From positions 124,001 to 188,000 of the forward strand of contig NZ_LKST01000002.1 of assembly GCF_001412105.1 (NCBI RefSeq): a stretch of 64,000 nt of DNA, in the 5' to 3' direction. Below, piece after piece: positions 36,742-47,137 of this stretch. The position numbers were made by a program, and so were the translations under genes. Position 1 is the first letter of the stretch. Each line of letters opens with the position of its first letter. Under the pieces are notes generated by a model. It worked only from the letters and a program-made list of their open reading frames with translations, ran no database searches and was not told the DNA's origin. Source of the stretch: Corynebacterium oculi (GTDB taxonomy: Bacteria > Actinomycetota > Actinomycetes > Mycobacteriales > Mycobacteriaceae).

Positions 36742-38151
36742 CTATCCCAGATCGTCGTGGGAGACCAAGCGCCGCGCCGCCTCCGTGATGGAACCGGACA
36801 GGGAGGGATACACCGCGAAGGAGTCCGCCAGGGCATTCACCGTGAGGTTGTTGTTCACCGCCACGGAGATGGGCAGGATCAGCTCCGAGGCCGTGGGGGC
36901 CACCACAGCCCCACCGATGATGATGCCGGAGTGCTCGCGGCAGAAGAGCTTGACAAAGCCGTGGCGCAGCGAACGCATCTTGGCCCGGGGATTAGTTTGC
37001 AGCGGCAGGGTGATGCTGCGAGCGCGCACCTCCCCGGACTCGATCTGGTGCTGCGTAACCCCCACGGAGGCGATCTCCGGGCGGGTGAACACGGCGGTGG
37101 CCACCGTCTTGAGGCGGATCGGGGAAACACCCTCGCCCAGGGCGTGATACATGGCGATGCGCCCCTGCATGGCGGCCACGGAGGCCAGAGGGAAGAGGTC
37201 GGTGCAGTCACCCGCGGCGTAAATACCTGCCACGTTGGTGCGGGAGACGCGGTCCACGTGGATGCGCCCGGAGGGGGTCACCTCCACGCCCACCCCTTCC
37301 AGGCCCAGCTTCTTGGTGCGCGGCACCGAGCCCACCGTCATCAGGGCGTGGGAACCCTCGATCTCGCGGCCGTCGGCAGTGCGCACCAGCACCCCGGAAC
37401 CGGTGTTGACCACCTCGTCCACGCGGGCGTGCTTCACCAGTTCCACGCCGCGCTCGGCCAGCACGGTCTCCAGCACGTCGGCGGCGTCGGCATCGTCGTG
37501 CGGGAGGATGCGGTCCCGGGAAGCCACCATCGTCACCTTGACCCCCAGCTCCGCGAAGGCGGAGACGAACTCCGCGCCGGTCACGCCGGAGCCCACCACG
37601 ATGAGGTGCTCGGGCAGCGCTTCCAGGTCATAGATCTGCTGCCAGGTGAAGATGCGCTCCCCGTCCGGGCGGGCGCCCGGGAGCACTCGGGGGTGCGCTC
37701 CGGTGGCCAGGAGCACCAGGTCGCACTCCAGGACCTCCTCGGCGCTGTCCGCGGCGTGGGTGACCTTGATGTAGTGAGTGGTCTGCTTGGGCTTGTAATC
37801 GTCGAAGCGCGCCAGGCCGTCGATCACCCGCACGCCGATGCGCTCCAGCTGGGCTCGGATGTCCGTGGACTGGTCCCCCGCCAGGGAACGCACGCGCTTG
37901 TTCAGCGCGTCTACGTCGAGCCTGGCCTCGGTGACGTCCTTGCCCAGGCCCATCGCGTCCGCGCGGCGCAGATCGGTCTTGATGTTGGCGCCGGCGATGA
38001 AGGACTTGGAGGGCACGCAGTCATGGATCACCGCGGAGCCGCCGGGCCCCTCGCTTTCCACCAGCGTGATCTCCGCGCCGTACTTCGCTCCCGCCAGGGC
38101 TGCCTCGTAGCCCGCAGGGCCGCCGCCGATGATGACGATGCGCTTGGACAA
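36742..38151 (-). CDS. lpdA: NAD(P)H-quinone dehydrogenase LpdA (flavoprotein disulfide reductase family)
   Basis: 469-residue flavoprotein of the Rv3303c type. FAD motif IVIIGGGPAGYEAA at the N-terminus, NAD(P) motif LIVVGSGVTGAEF near 175, and second FAD motif GIYAAGDCTDLFPLA near 310. The redox site reads GGSAVIHDCVPSK: C45 is present but the first Cys is Ala40, so no active-site disulfide can form. This fits the LpdA subgroup, which reduces quinones rather than dithiols. TTG 38151 is chosen because GGAGG lies eight bases upstream and MSKRIVIIGG follows. Confidence 0.9.
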   Translation of the reverse strand: MSKRIVIIGGGPAGYEAALAGAKYGAEITLVESEGPGGSAVIHDCVPSKSFIAGANIKTDLRRADAMGLGKDVTEARLDVDALNKRVRSLAGDQSTDIRAQLERIGVRVIDGLARFDDYKPKQTTHYIKVTHAADSAEEVLECDLVLLATGAHPRVLPGARPDGERIFTWQQIYDLEALPEHLIVVGSGVTGAEFVSAFAELGVKVTMVASRDRILPHDDADAADVLETVLAERGVELVKHARVDEVVNTGSGVLVRTADGREIEGSHALMTVGSVPRTKKLGLEGVGVEVTPSGRIHVDRVSRTNVAGIYAAGDCTDLFPLASVAAMQGRIAMYHALGEGVSPIRLKTVATAVFTRPEIASVGVTQHQIESGEVRARSITLPLQTNPRAKMRSLRHGFVKLFCREHSGIIIGGAVVAPTASELILPISVAVNNNLTVNALADSFAVYPSLSGSITEAARRLVSHDDLG

Positions 38152-38298
38152 GGGGAAACCTCCACAGTTACTTGTTGTCATTCTCGGGTATTTCACAGGG
38201 TTCAGTGCGCCTGCAAGTCTAGCCCACGGGGGCACCGTTTCTCCCGGTAACCGGCGTCGGCTGCTTATCGACGCCCCGCGCGTCCCCCTCCGCCGCGC

Positions 38299-39510
38299 CT
38301 ATCCGCGCGCGTGCTGCTCCACCACCGAGGCAAATAGCCGCACCCCCATGTCCAGCGCGCGCTCGTCCACCCGCAGATCGCCCTGGTGCAGATCCTGCGG
38401 ATCGCCCTGCCCGGACCAGCACCCCAGGCGCGCCATCGACCCCGGAACCTCCTGCAAGTACCAGGAGAAATCCTCACCGCCGGAGGACTGCGGGGCCTCC
38501 ACCACCGGTTCCTCCCCCAGCACCTTCGCCCCCTCCGCCAGGATCGCGGTGGCGGCCGCATCGTTGAATACCGGGGGCACGCCGCGCAGGTAGTCCAGGT
38601 GATGAGCGCAGCCCGTGGGGGCCAGCACCTGGGCCACCAGCTCCTTGATGAGCACCTCCGCCCCGTGCCACACCCCCATGTCCGCGGTGCGCAGGGTGCC
38701 GCGAATCCGCCCCGACTGCGGGATCGCGTTGGCGGCGTCGCCCGCCGCTATGGAGCCAAACACCAGCACGGTGCCCGTGCGCGGATCCACCCGGCGCGAG
38801 AGCAGGCCGGGGAGGTCGGTGGCCAGTTTGCCCAGGGCGTAGACCACGTCGGCGGAAAGGTGGGGGCGGGAGCTGTGCCCGCCGGGCCCGGAGACGTCAA
38901 TGGTCAACAGATCGGTGGCCGAGGTGATCGCCCCGTTGCGCAGACCCACCTTTCCCACGGGTAGCTTGGGTTCCACGTGCAGGGCGTAGATGGAGCCCAC
39001 TCCGTCCAGGGCACCCGCCTCGATTACCTCGGAGGCTCCGCCGGAAAGCACCTCCTCGGCGGGCTGGAAGATCACGCGCACCGGAGGAATCTGGCCTGCC
39101 TGCCTTGTCTCTTTCGGCCCGGTGGCAAGGTCGGCGGCAAGGTCGGCCAGGGCGCAGGCAAGCGCCACCGCAATGGTGGTGTGTACGTCGTGCCCACAGG
39201 CGTGCGAAATGCCCGGCACGGCAGAGGAGAAGGGAAGGTTCGTGGCCTCGGCCACGTGGAGGGCGTCAATATCGGCGCGGAATGCCAGCCGGGGGCGCTG
39301 CGGATCATCCGGGCCGATGTCCACGGTCAGGCCGGTGCCCGGCAGGAGGCGGGGCTGTAAGCCGTGCGCGCGAAGAATGTCCGCGAGGAAGGCGGTGGTG
39401 GCGTGTTCATGGTGTGCCACCTCGGGGTGGGTGTGCAGGTGGCGCCGCCACCCCACCACCTCGCTGCGGTGGGCGGCCAGCCATGTGTTCACGTGATCCA
39501 CAATGCGCAC
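38299..39510 (-). CDS. M20-family amidohydrolase / aminoacylase
   Basis: 403-residue zinc peptidase-like enzyme of the AmiA/hippurate hydrolase group. Visible motifs are RRHLHTHPEVAHHE, the metal-ligand loop HACGHDVHTTIA, FQPAEEVLSGGASEVIEAGAL (Glu base and ligand), and SSGGEDFSWYLQEVPG near the C-terminus. GTG 39510 has AAGGAGG. In mycobacteria amiA/amiB1 likewise follow lpdA. The actual substrate, an N-acyl amino acid or dipeptide, is not predictable. Confidence 0.92.
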   Translation of the reverse strand: MRIVDHVNTWLAAHRSEVVGWRRHLHTHPEVAHHEHATTAFLADILRAHGLQPRLLPGTGLTVDIGPDDPQRPRLAFRADIDALHVAEATNLPFSSAVPGISHACGHDVHTTIAVALACALADLAADLATGPKETRQAGQIPPVRVIFQPAEEVLSGGASEVIEAGALDGVGSIYALHVEPKLPVGKVGLRNGAITSATDLLTIDVSGPGGHSSRPHLSADVVYALGKLATDLPGLLSRRVDPRTGTVLVFGSIAAGDAANAIPQSGRIRGTLRTADMGVWHGAEVLIKELVAQVLAPTGCAHHLDYLRGVPPVFNDAAATAILAEGAKVLGEEPVVEAPQSSGGEDFSWYLQEVPGSMARLGCWSGQGDPQDLHQGDLRVDERALDMGVRLFASVVEQHARG

Positions 39511-39656
39511 GGGTATCCTAAGCCTCCTTGGGGTATGCGGCGAGGTACGCGGCAGAAAATATCCTTCCCGCTATAGTAGCGCCCCGCGCGCGGCCCCTTT
39601 CCCCAAGCCCGCACCCGTTTCCGTGACCCGCTTCCGTGATCGTGCGGCTCCTGGTT

Positions 39657-40076
39657 TTATTCTTTCTCGCCCTCCCAGGGCTGCCATTGTGACTGCCAGT
39701 TCTGCCCTCGGCCCATCAATTCGCGCGGCTGGAAGGCCATCGTGTCCTCCTCCGTGGCGGGCCACTCGAAGCTCACCTCGATTCCTTGGCGCGGGTGGCA
39801 GATGAAGTCCACGGTATGGCCAACGCTGGGAAGCAAAACCGCGGGCGGTACTTGCAGGGCGCGGGCTAGCTTGTACACGGTGGATAGCACGGGATCGGAG
39901 GACTTGGTACTGGTGTTCTCGTTGCGTTCCAGGTTACTCACCTGGTTTCTGCTGATCCCGGCCAAGTCCGCGAGATCCTGCTGACTAAGCCCACGCATGA
40001 ACCGCAACTCCTTGAGGTTGCGGGCCAGGGCGTGCCCGTAGCTCGCCCATTGGACCCAGTTCTGATCGCTGCTCAT
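39657..40076 (-). CDS. XRE-family transcriptional regulator
   Basis: 139-residue DNA-binding protein. The helix-turn-helix spans about 17-75 (LKELRFMRGLSQQDLADLAGIS, then NQVSNLERNENTSTKSSDPVLSTVYKLA), followed by LQVPPAVLLPSVG and a C-terminal tail rich in Trp/Gln. ATG 40076 is preferred over upstream codons because MSSDQNWVQWASYG gives a compact protein. No ribosome site is strong. Targets unknown; it lies between the amidohydrolase and upp genes, all on the minus strand. Confidence 0.85.
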   Translation of the reverse strand: MSSDQNWVQWASYGHALARNLKELRFMRGLSQQDLADLAGISRNQVSNLERNENTSTKSSDPVLSTVYKLARALQVPPAVLLPSVGHTVDFICHPRQGIEVSFEWPATEEDTMAFQPRELMGRGQNWQSQWQPWEGEKE

Positions 40077-40242
40077 AGCGACCACCCTGCCCACTACACC
40101 GGGAATCGGCCGCCAACTATATTGTGCAGGCTTCTTTCGGTGCCGCTTCCTTTCCCTTTTCTCCCGCCCGAAGAGCCCCGCGCGGGCCTCAATCCCCGGT
40201 CATTCCCGCCCGCCCGGGGCCGTGGCGGCGGGTTCGCCACAG

Positions 40243-40878
40243 TCAGAGATCAATATTACGAGGGCCATAGAGGCGGTCCCCCGCGTCCCCCAGGCCGGGA
40301 ACGATGTAGGCATCCTCGTTAAGGCCGGGATCGATCGTGGCCGTAACCAACCGCACCGGCAATCCCGAATCCGCCAGGGCGTCCACCCCCACCTGGGAGG
40401 ACACCATGCACACCGCCGTAATATCCGTGGCCCCGCGCTCCGCAAGCAGCCGCACGGAATGGAGCAGGGAGCCGCCCGTGGCCAGCATCGGATCCACCAC
40501 AAATACCGCCCTACCGCTAAGGTTCTCCGGCAGGGCCTCGAGGTACGGCACGGGCTGGTGCGTCTTTTCATCGCGGGCCAGACCGATGAATCCCACCTGG
40601 GCATCGGGGATCATCGATAACGCCGGATCAACCATGCCCAGTCCCGCACGAATGACCGGGACGATAATGGGAGGGTCTTGCAGGCGAGTGCCGCGCGCGG
40701 TGGCCACCGGGGTTTCGGTGTCAAAGTGCTCCACGGGGAGGCCCCTGGCGGCCTCATAAATCAGCATCGCACCCAGGTCTGCCAGGGCGGCGCGAAAGGC
40801 CGCGTTATCGCTGCGCCGATCGCGCATGATGGTCAGGCGGGAGGCCGCAAGCGGATGATCGATCACGGTAATATCCAT
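40243..40878 (-). CDS. upp: Uracil phosphoribosyltransferase
   Basis: Salvages uracil to UMP with PRPP. The 211-residue protein has the PRPP loop [16 protein letters not shown] and the uracil-binding C-terminus [18 protein letters not shown] 40878 lies seven bases after TAGGAT, a leaderless arrangement. The 166 bases downstream to the XRE gene show nothing clear. Confidence 0.96.
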   Translation of the reverse strand: MDITVIDHPLAASRLTIMRDRRSDNAAFRAALADLGAMLIYEAARGLPVEHFDTETPVATARGTRLQDPPIIVPVIRAGLGMVDPALSMIPDAQVGFIGLARDEKTHQPVPYLEALPENLSGRAVFVVDPMLATGGSLLHSVRLLAERGATDITAVCMVSSQVGVDALADSGLPVRLVTATIDPGLNEDAYIVPGLGDAGDRLYGPRNIDL

Positions 40879-40885
40879 GAGCCCT

Positions 40886-40891
40886 ATCCTA
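40886..40891 (-). promoter_or_regulatory. -10 element of leaderless upp
   Basis: TAGGAT, seven bases before ATG 40878. Confidence 0.6.
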
Positions 40892-40988
40892 GGCAGCGGC
40901 GGCACGCCGTCGTTATTTCTGTGGCGTTCTCTCCCCTCCCCAGAAACACCGGGAACCAACCTCTCGGCGCGCGCAGTCCAATATAGCC

Positions 40989-41291
40989 ATGACGGATCTC
41001 CTCATTGACTGCTCCCATGCCCGCCTCCTCGCCGCAGAATTGGCGCGCTGCTGTTCTCCCAGTCCAGCCCCCGAACTACCCCACTACCAGGAGGTGCCCG
41101 CCACCGCCGCCTTTCACGAGCGGCTGCGGCGCAGCATTTCCTCCCTCCACGAGCGGCACGACGCCCTCGCGGCCCTCGGATACCGGCTCGCGGAGGATTC
41201 CCTCGCCGCCGTGGGCCGCATAGAGGAGACAGATTCCCACCTCGCCTCCGGCCTGAGCGGCACGGGGATACCGCAGGCAGCCGGCTCATGA
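40989..41291 (+). CDS. Small helical EspC-like protein, possible type VII substrate
   Basis: 100-residue alpha-helical protein. Its start ([18 protein letters not shown]) and the later helix ([28 protein letters not shown]) resemble the EspC/WXG100-like family of type VII secretion. YRLAE in the second helix fits the YxxxD/E export signal. No Sec signal peptide. Its stop overlaps the start of the NlpC/P60 gene by four bases (ATGA), so the two are coupled. Family assignment is by pattern and context, not by a strong motif. Confidence 0.6.
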   Translation: MTDLLIDCSHARLLAAELARCCSPSPAPELPHYQEVPATAAFHERLRRSISSLHERHDALAALGYRLAEDSLAAVGRIEETDSHLASGLSGTGIPQAAGS

Positions 41292-42160
41292 TTGCCCTCG
41301 CCCCCTATCTCCTCGCCATATCTCGCCTGCTCCCTTCCCCTTTTCTCCCGCCGCTGCTGCGCGATGTTCCCGACGTGCAGGTCGCGGACCGTCTGGGGCG
41401 CTATTTTCGTTCCGATCCCGTGCCCCTCGCCGGTCAGGCCCAGCGCTTAGCCGAGGATCGCGCGCAGGCCCTGCGCGCCACGGCCAAGGCCAATCACCTC
41501 ATTGGCTTAGCCCGCCAGGACTTCCACCGGATCGCCCTGGCTCTCCTGCACCAAATTCGGCAGGGGATCGCCCAGATCGGCTCCGATCCCGCTGCCTGGC
41601 CCGCATTCCAGGCGCAGGCCCGCCTGTGGGGAGAGGAGGCCCTGGCCCAAGCTCAACAGCGCAGCGCACAACTAGAGGCAGACCTAGAGCACGCCGCCAC
41701 ACAATTACCCGGCCAGGAATCCGATCCCCCTCCCGCAACTCCGGCGAGCCACACGCACGCGGATCACGCACCCCCGGTACAGCGCCTTGAGGAACAACCC
41801 GGCTCCCCTGCTGAGGATTCCGCCGGCCACCGGGCCGTCGCCGCCGCACGCAGCACGCTGGGAACCCCGTATGCCTGGGGCGGAACCACCCCACAGGGCT
41901 TTGACTGCTCCGGCCTTACCCAATGGGCGTGGCGGCAGGCAGGCGTGGAGTTGCCACGCCTGGCGCAGGACCAGGCCGTGGGCCGGCCCGTGAGCGCCGA
42001 GGACTTACAGCCGGGAGACCTGGCGGTATGGGACGGGCACGTGGCGATGTACTCCGGCAACGGCATGCTCATCGAGGCCGGGGATCCGGTGCAGGAAAAC
42101 CCGGTGCGCACCTCGAACATGGGCATGACCTTTAAGGGGTTCTACCGCCCCACGGGATGA
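41288..42160 (+). CDS. NlpC/P60 peptidoglycan endopeptidase with helical N-terminal domain
   Basis: 290-residue protein. Residues 1-140 are helical and end in a Glu/Ala/Gln-rich coil; a Pro-rich linker (145-180) precedes the C40 peptidase domain (182-290). Catalytic Cys is C207 in GFDCSGLTQWAW and His is H251 in DGHVAMYSGNG. PYAWGGTTPQGFDCSGL is the classic NlpC opening. The N-terminus is hydrophobic but lacks a signal-peptidase site and charged head, unlike Sec-exported NlpC enzymes. With the EspC-like gene upstream, export as a type VII cargo complex is inferred. Confidence 0.88.
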   Translation: MIALAPYLLAISRLLPSPFLPPLLRDVPDVQVADRLGRYFRSDPVPLAGQAQRLAEDRAQALRATAKANHLIGLARQDFHRIALALLHQIRQGIAQIGSDPAAWPAFQAQARLWGEEALAQAQQRSAQLEADLEHAATQLPGQESDPPPATPASHTHADHAPPVQRLEEQPGSPAEDSAGHRAVAAARSTLGTPYAWGGTTPQGFDCSGLTQWAWRQAGVELPRLAQDQAVGRPVSAEDLQPGDLAVWDGHVAMYSGNGMLIEAGDPVQENPVRTSNMGMTFKGFYRPTG

Positions 42161-42169
42161 GCCCTCGGG

Positions 42170-42175
42170 TAGACT
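42170..42175 (+). promoter_or_regulatory. -10 element of leaderless gene at 42183
   Basis: TAGACT, seven bases before ATG 42183. Confidence 0.55.
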
Positions 42176-42182
42176 CCCCGCC

Positions 42183-43412
42183 ATGAGCATGAGAGCCATC
42201 CTCCCCGTGAAGTTATCCTTGACCGAGGGCGATTACTACACCTTGTGGGCCCCCGAATGGCGCGAGCACGGCGCCAAGTGGCAGGGCTTCCTCGGTGCCG
42301 GGGAGAAGCTCTATTTCTTCGAATCACCCGCCGCCATGCTGGCGTTCTTAGAGTCCGGCACCCCCCATGATCTGCTCGACCACCCGCGCTGGCAGGCCTT
42401 TGCCGAGCTGCCGGATCATCGCGTGGAGCCCACCGAGCGCGAGTATTTTGATATCATTGGCATGCCCGCCACCCTGGCCGAGCGCCCCTCCTACGATCAT
42501 GTTTCCTCCGTGGCCGCCACCGTGCGGGTGGCGCGTGCCCTCGCGGAGGTTGGTGGGGCTCAGGAGGCCACGGCGTTCTTTGCCTCCCATTCCATCTTGG
42601 GCAACCTGGAGCGTGGCATCGAGCACTACCGCGGCGAGCACGGCGAGCAGGAGTGGTCCGGCGTGGGCCGCGTGGTGCTGCACAATTGGCAGCGGGTGGT
42701 GCGCGATCTAGACGGCATCTTTGAGGTTCTGCACCCGGAGGACGGCGCGGTGGCCGACGCCCAGAAGCGGGTGGAGGCCGCGGCAAGCGCGGCGGCGGAG
42801 AGCCGCCGCCAGGAGGAGGAACGGGAGAAGGAGGCCACGCAGGCCGCCGACCCCTACGATTCCACCGCGTGGGCCGCGGCGGGCATCGATCCCATCAAGG
42901 TGTCCATCGACGGCAGCACTCTGTACACCCTGCGCACCTACCTGCGTGGGGCCCCGGTGTTCCTGGGCCGCTATGGGGAGATCTTTACCTTCAACAACCG
43001 CAAGGCCCTGGTGCGCTGGATCATCTCCAATGACACCCATGACCTCGCCACCGTGTCCACCTGGGAGGACGTTGTCAGCGCCGCCAACTCCGGGGAATTG
43101 AAGGTGACCGTGCACGCGGATAACGTGTATTCCTTTACCGGCATGGAGCGCGCCATCGGCAAGAGCGTAGACGCCGTGGATACCGCCCAGATGGCCCGCT
43201 GCTACGAGCTGCTTGCCGACGCCGCCGACTGGGCCGGGGACGATTCCCTCAACTCCTTCTTCCTGGCCCACCCCCGCATGCAGGACTACATCTCCTACAT
43301 GCTTGGTTCCTCCGAGACGGTGGGTTATGTCCCCTCCGCGCCGTTTACCCAGCACGCCAATGACTGGAAAGAAATGGAGCAGATGCTGGTCAAGCGCTTC
43401 TCCCGCACCTAA
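42183..43412 (+). CDS. Conserved corynebacterial protein with a duplicated domain
   Basis: 409-residue cytoplasmic protein often labelled primosomal protein in this genus, without basis I can see. It holds two related segments. Residues about 10-75 (SLTEGDYYTLWAPEW, LYFFESPAAMLAFLES, HDLLDHPRW) and about 235-295 (SIDGSTLYTLRTYLRG, IFTFNNRKALVRWIIS, HDLATVSTW) align in order. Each is followed by a helical region, so the protein looks like two copies of one module joined by a charged coil (about 195-225). Function unknown. Leaderless ATG 42183 supported by promoter spacing. Confidence 0.75.
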   Translation: MSMRAILPVKLSLTEGDYYTLWAPEWREHGAKWQGFLGAGEKLYFFESPAAMLAFLESGTPHDLLDHPRWQAFAELPDHRVEPTEREYFDIIGMPATLAERPSYDHVSSVAATVRVARALAEVGGAQEATAFFASHSILGNLERGIEHYRGEHGEQEWSGVGRVVLHNWQRVVRDLDGIFEVLHPEDGAVADAQKRVEAAASAAAESRRQEEEREKEATQAADPYDSTAWAAAGIDPIKVSIDGSTLYTLRTYLRGAPVFLGRYGEIFTFNNRKALVRWIISNDTHDLATVSTWEDVVSAANSGELKVTVHADNVYSFTGMERAIGKSVDAVDTAQMARCYELLADAADWAGDDSLNSFFLAHPRMQDYISYMLGSSETVGYVPSAPFTQHANDWKEMEQMLVKRFSRT

Positions 43413-43458
43413 GCCCGCGCACGCCGTGGTGTTACCGGGGAACACACCGGTGGCCGTC

Positions 43459-43464
43459 TAACAT
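43459..43464 (+). promoter_or_regulatory. -10 element of leaderless D,D-carboxypeptidase gene
   Basis: TAACAT, eight bases before ATG 43473. Confidence 0.5.
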
Positions 43465-43472
43465 ATACCGCG

Positions 43473-44789
43473 ATGTTATCTTTTACCTCTCGTCGCGTTC
43501 TGGCGGCCACCTGCGTGCTCGTCCCGCTCCACTGCGGGGTGGTTCTTCCCGCCACGGCGCAGGTCAACCCGCCGCTGCCCCCGGCCGTTCCCGGTGCTAC
43601 AGCGCCCGGCCCGGAGGGCATTGATAGCTCGGCGGATCACGCCGAGAATAACGCCACCGCAGAGGAAACCCCCACACCCACCCGCACGGCGGCACCCGAT
43701 ACTCAGTCCTGCCCCCACGCGCTGCGCCCCGGTGATCCCATCACCACCTCGGAGGCCTTGGCCCCCGGCCAGCAGGCCCCCACCCCGCCGCCGGTGACGT
43801 ACCAGGGATCCTGCGGGGTGATAGCCGCGCCGGGTTACCGGGTGCCTCAGGATCAGACCGCCGGCGCGTGGCTTGTCTTTGACCTGGACTCCGGCGAGGT
43901 CATCGCGCAAAAAGACCCCCACGGGAGGTACCGCCCGGCCAGCGTGATTAAGGTTCTGCTGGCCCTGGTGGCCCTGCGTGATCTGGATTATCACGCCGTG
44001 ATTCCCGTGAGCGAACGCGCCGCCGGAATGGAAGGGTCCGCCGTGGGGATCGGCACCACGGGGCGCTATACCACGGAGGATCTGCTTCACGGGCTCCTCT
44101 TGGCCTCCGGCAACGACGCCGCCCAGGCTCTTGCCGAGGCCCTCGGCGGGGACGCCGTGGCCCTGCGCAAGGTCAATGATCTGGCCGCCCAGATCGGGAC
44201 CACCGATACCCACGTGGGGTCGGTCACCGGTCTCGATACCGCCGGGCAGATGACGTCCGTGACCGATCTGGCCAAGATGTATCGCTATGCGTGGCAGAAT
44301 CCCGCTTTTGCCGCCATCGTGAACACGGAGTTCTGGAATCTTCCCGGCTATGACGATCATCCCGGCTACGAGGTGTGGAACGATAACGGCCTGTTCCTCA
44401 ACGATCCCGACGGTATCGGCGGCAAGACCGGCTATACCGACGACGCCAACCACACCTTCGTGGGCGCGATGGATCGCGGGGGCCGTCGCCTGGCCGCCGT
44501 CGTGTTGGATACCACCATTGATAAGGGGCGCCCGTGGGAGCAGGCCCAGCGGCTCCTCCACGCCGCCTACGCGCTGCCGCGCGGGGCCAGCGTGGGTGAC
44601 CTAGATCAGCAATCGGGGGCGGTGGAATCCTCCGCCGCCCCCTCCCCGGCACCCCAACCGGGTGATACTTCCGAGTCCGCCGGATCCTCTACCGCGCAAC
44701 GCGGCGCCCTCATCGGCACCGTCGTGGCGGGGATCGTGCTGGTTGCTGCGGCTCTCCTCACGCTGCTGAGTCTGCGGCGGCGTCGATAA
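43473..44789 (+). CDS. dac: D-alanyl-D-alanine carboxypeptidase, S11 family
   Basis: 438-residue exported penicillin-binding protein that trims the terminal D-Ala of peptidoglycan stems. Signal peptide residues 1-30 (cleavage near ATAQ). After a Pro/Thr-rich spacer the domain carries SxxK (S157-V-I-K160), SGN (212-214) and KTG (318-320). The C-terminus has a Pro/Ser stalk and a membrane helix (about 408-432) with a basic end RRRR, anchoring it at the outer face of the membrane. Confidence 0.93.
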   Translation: MLSFTSRRVLAATCVLVPLHCGVVLPATAQVNPPLPPAVPGATAPGPEGIDSSADHAENNATAEETPTPTRTAAPDTQSCPHALRPGDPITTSEALAPGQQAPTPPPVTYQGSCGVIAAPGYRVPQDQTAGAWLVFDLDSGEVIAQKDPHGRYRPASVIKVLLALVALRDLDYHAVIPVSERAAGMEGSAVGIGTTGRYTTEDLLHGLLLASGNDAAQALAEALGGDAVALRKVNDLAAQIGTTDTHVGSVTGLDTAGQMTSVTDLAKMYRYAWQNPAFAAIVNTEFWNLPGYDDHPGYEVWNDNGLFLNDPDGIGGKTGYTDDANHTFVGAMDRGGRRLAAVVLDTTIDKGRPWEQAQRLLHAAYALPRGASVGDLDQQSGAVESSAAPSPAPQPGDTSESAGSSTAQRGALIGTVVAGIVLVAAALLTLLSLRRRR

Positions 44790-44793
44790 GCGT

Positions 44794-45864
44794 TTACCTG
44801 CGCCTCCGCAGTAACCACGCGGCGGCAGCGCCCAACGCCGCGCCCGCGCCCAGCACCTTGGGCGAGAAGGTTTCCTCGCGCACCTCATTGCGCACCCTAA
44901 TCACGGCGGGCTCCGGAGCGGGAACGGGGGTCTCGGCCAGGGATTCCTCCGTGGTGGCGGCCCAGGCGGAGACGTAGAGCACCACGCGCCAGATCAGGTA
45001 CATGAGCACCATGAGGCCGATGATGGGGCCAAAGGTGGCGCCGGCGGGGTTGCTCAGCGCGTTGGAGGCGAAGAGCGAGCCCAGTTGTTTGATGAGCTCA
45101 AAGGCCACCGCGCCGATCGCGGCGGCCTTCAGGCCGGAACGGCGCGGCACGTGCGTGCGGGGCAGGAAGATAATCATCCACGTCATGACCAGAAAGTTTG
45201 CCAGCAAGCCCAGGACGATGGCCACGCCCATAATCACGTACTGCATTCCCGGGGCGTCGTCGATGCCCGCCATCTCTAGGAGCCGAGTGGTCACCCCGGA
45301 GGAGCCCACGGCGGTCACGCCAAAGGCCACGGCGAAGGAGAGCAACAGCCCCACCAGCCCCACCAGGTCGAGGGCTTTCTTGACGGCAAAGTTGCCGTCG
45401 GTGGGGTCGAGCCGCCACATCTTGGACACGCCGTAGCGCAGGTTGTTCATCCACCCCAGCCCGGACCACAGGGCCGTCACGGCGCCGATGCCGGCCACCG
45501 TCCCGCGCTGGTCGATGGCGGTATCGAGGATCTCGTTGACCATCTCCCCCATCTGGCCGTCAAGGTTTCCGGCGATCTGATCTTGCAGGCGCGCCAGTTG
45601 ATCCGGGTTGGCGGCCAGCACGGTGGCGGCGATCGCTACGCAGAGCATGAGGATGGGGAACATCGCCAGCACGGAGAAGTAGGTGATGCCCGCGGAGTAC
45701 TGATTCCCGCCCATCATGCCGTAGCGCTCCTGCATGAGCATGACGTGATCGAACCACCCCCACTTGGCGCGGAGCTTGTCGATGAAGCCCGGCTCGTCGG
45801 TACGGATGCGTTCGATGCCATATTCATCCGTATCGCGCTTATCGGCGCTGGTGACGGTGGCCAC
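44794..45864 (-). CDS. YihY/BrkB family membrane protein
   Basis: 356-residue polytopic protein. Six hydrophobic helices lie between about 55 and 300, with the family motifs GMMGGNQYSAGITYFSVLAM and TALWSGLGWMNNLRYGVSKMW. A short acidic N-terminus and a C-terminal tail ending LLRRRR follow. GTG 45864 has AGGAG eight bases upstream. Once called ribonuclease BN, the family has no proven enzymatic role. Convergent with the carboxypeptidase gene, four bases apart. Confidence 0.9.
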   Translation of the reverse strand: MATVTSADKRDTDEYGIERIRTDEPGFIDKLRAKWGWFDHVMLMQERYGMMGGNQYSAGITYFSVLAMFPILMLCVAIAATVLAANPDQLARLQDQIAGNLDGQMGEMVNEILDTAIDQRGTVAGIGAVTALWSGLGWMNNLRYGVSKMWRLDPTDGNFAVKKALDLVGLVGLLLSFAVAFGVTAVGSSGVTTRLLEMAGIDDAPGMQYVIMGVAIVLGLLANFLVMTWMIIFLPRTHVPRRSGLKAAAIGAVAFELIKQLGSLFASNALSNPAGATFGPIIGLMVLMYLIWRVVLYVSAWAATTEESLAETPVPAPEPAVIRVRNEVREETFSPKVLGAGAALGAAAAWLLRRRR

Positions 45865-45974
45865 GGTGCAGGCTCCTCTCGTAGGCGGTGAGCGTTGGGG
45901 GGCGCGCGCGGCACCCGCCGACACCACAGTAAACCATGACCGCGCCCGCGCCTAAGAGTCCACACCTAACGGAG

Positions 45975-46019
45975 GCTTAGCGACGCCCGCCTGCCGCAGC
46001 CGCGGAGGCGTCGCTAAGC
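45975..46019. terminator. Perfect 13-bp inverted repeat after trpS
   Basis: GCTTAGCGACGCC and its exact reverse complement flank a 19-base loop, eight bases after the trpS stop. No T-run follows, so it is either a weak terminator or an RNA-stabilising hairpin between trpS and the YihY gene. Confidence 0.55.
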
Positions 46020-46027
46020 AGGCATCA

Positions 46028-47083
<1,056 letters not shown>

Positions 47084-47088
47084 TTATC

Positions 47089-47094
47089 AGTGTA
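47089..47094 (-). promoter_or_regulatory. -10 element of leaderless trpS
   Basis: TACACT, eight bases before ATG 47080. Confidence 0.5.
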
Positions 47095-47137
47095 GAGGTT
47101 TCCCGGCGGGGGTTGATACCCACCGGAGGCCCGGCTG

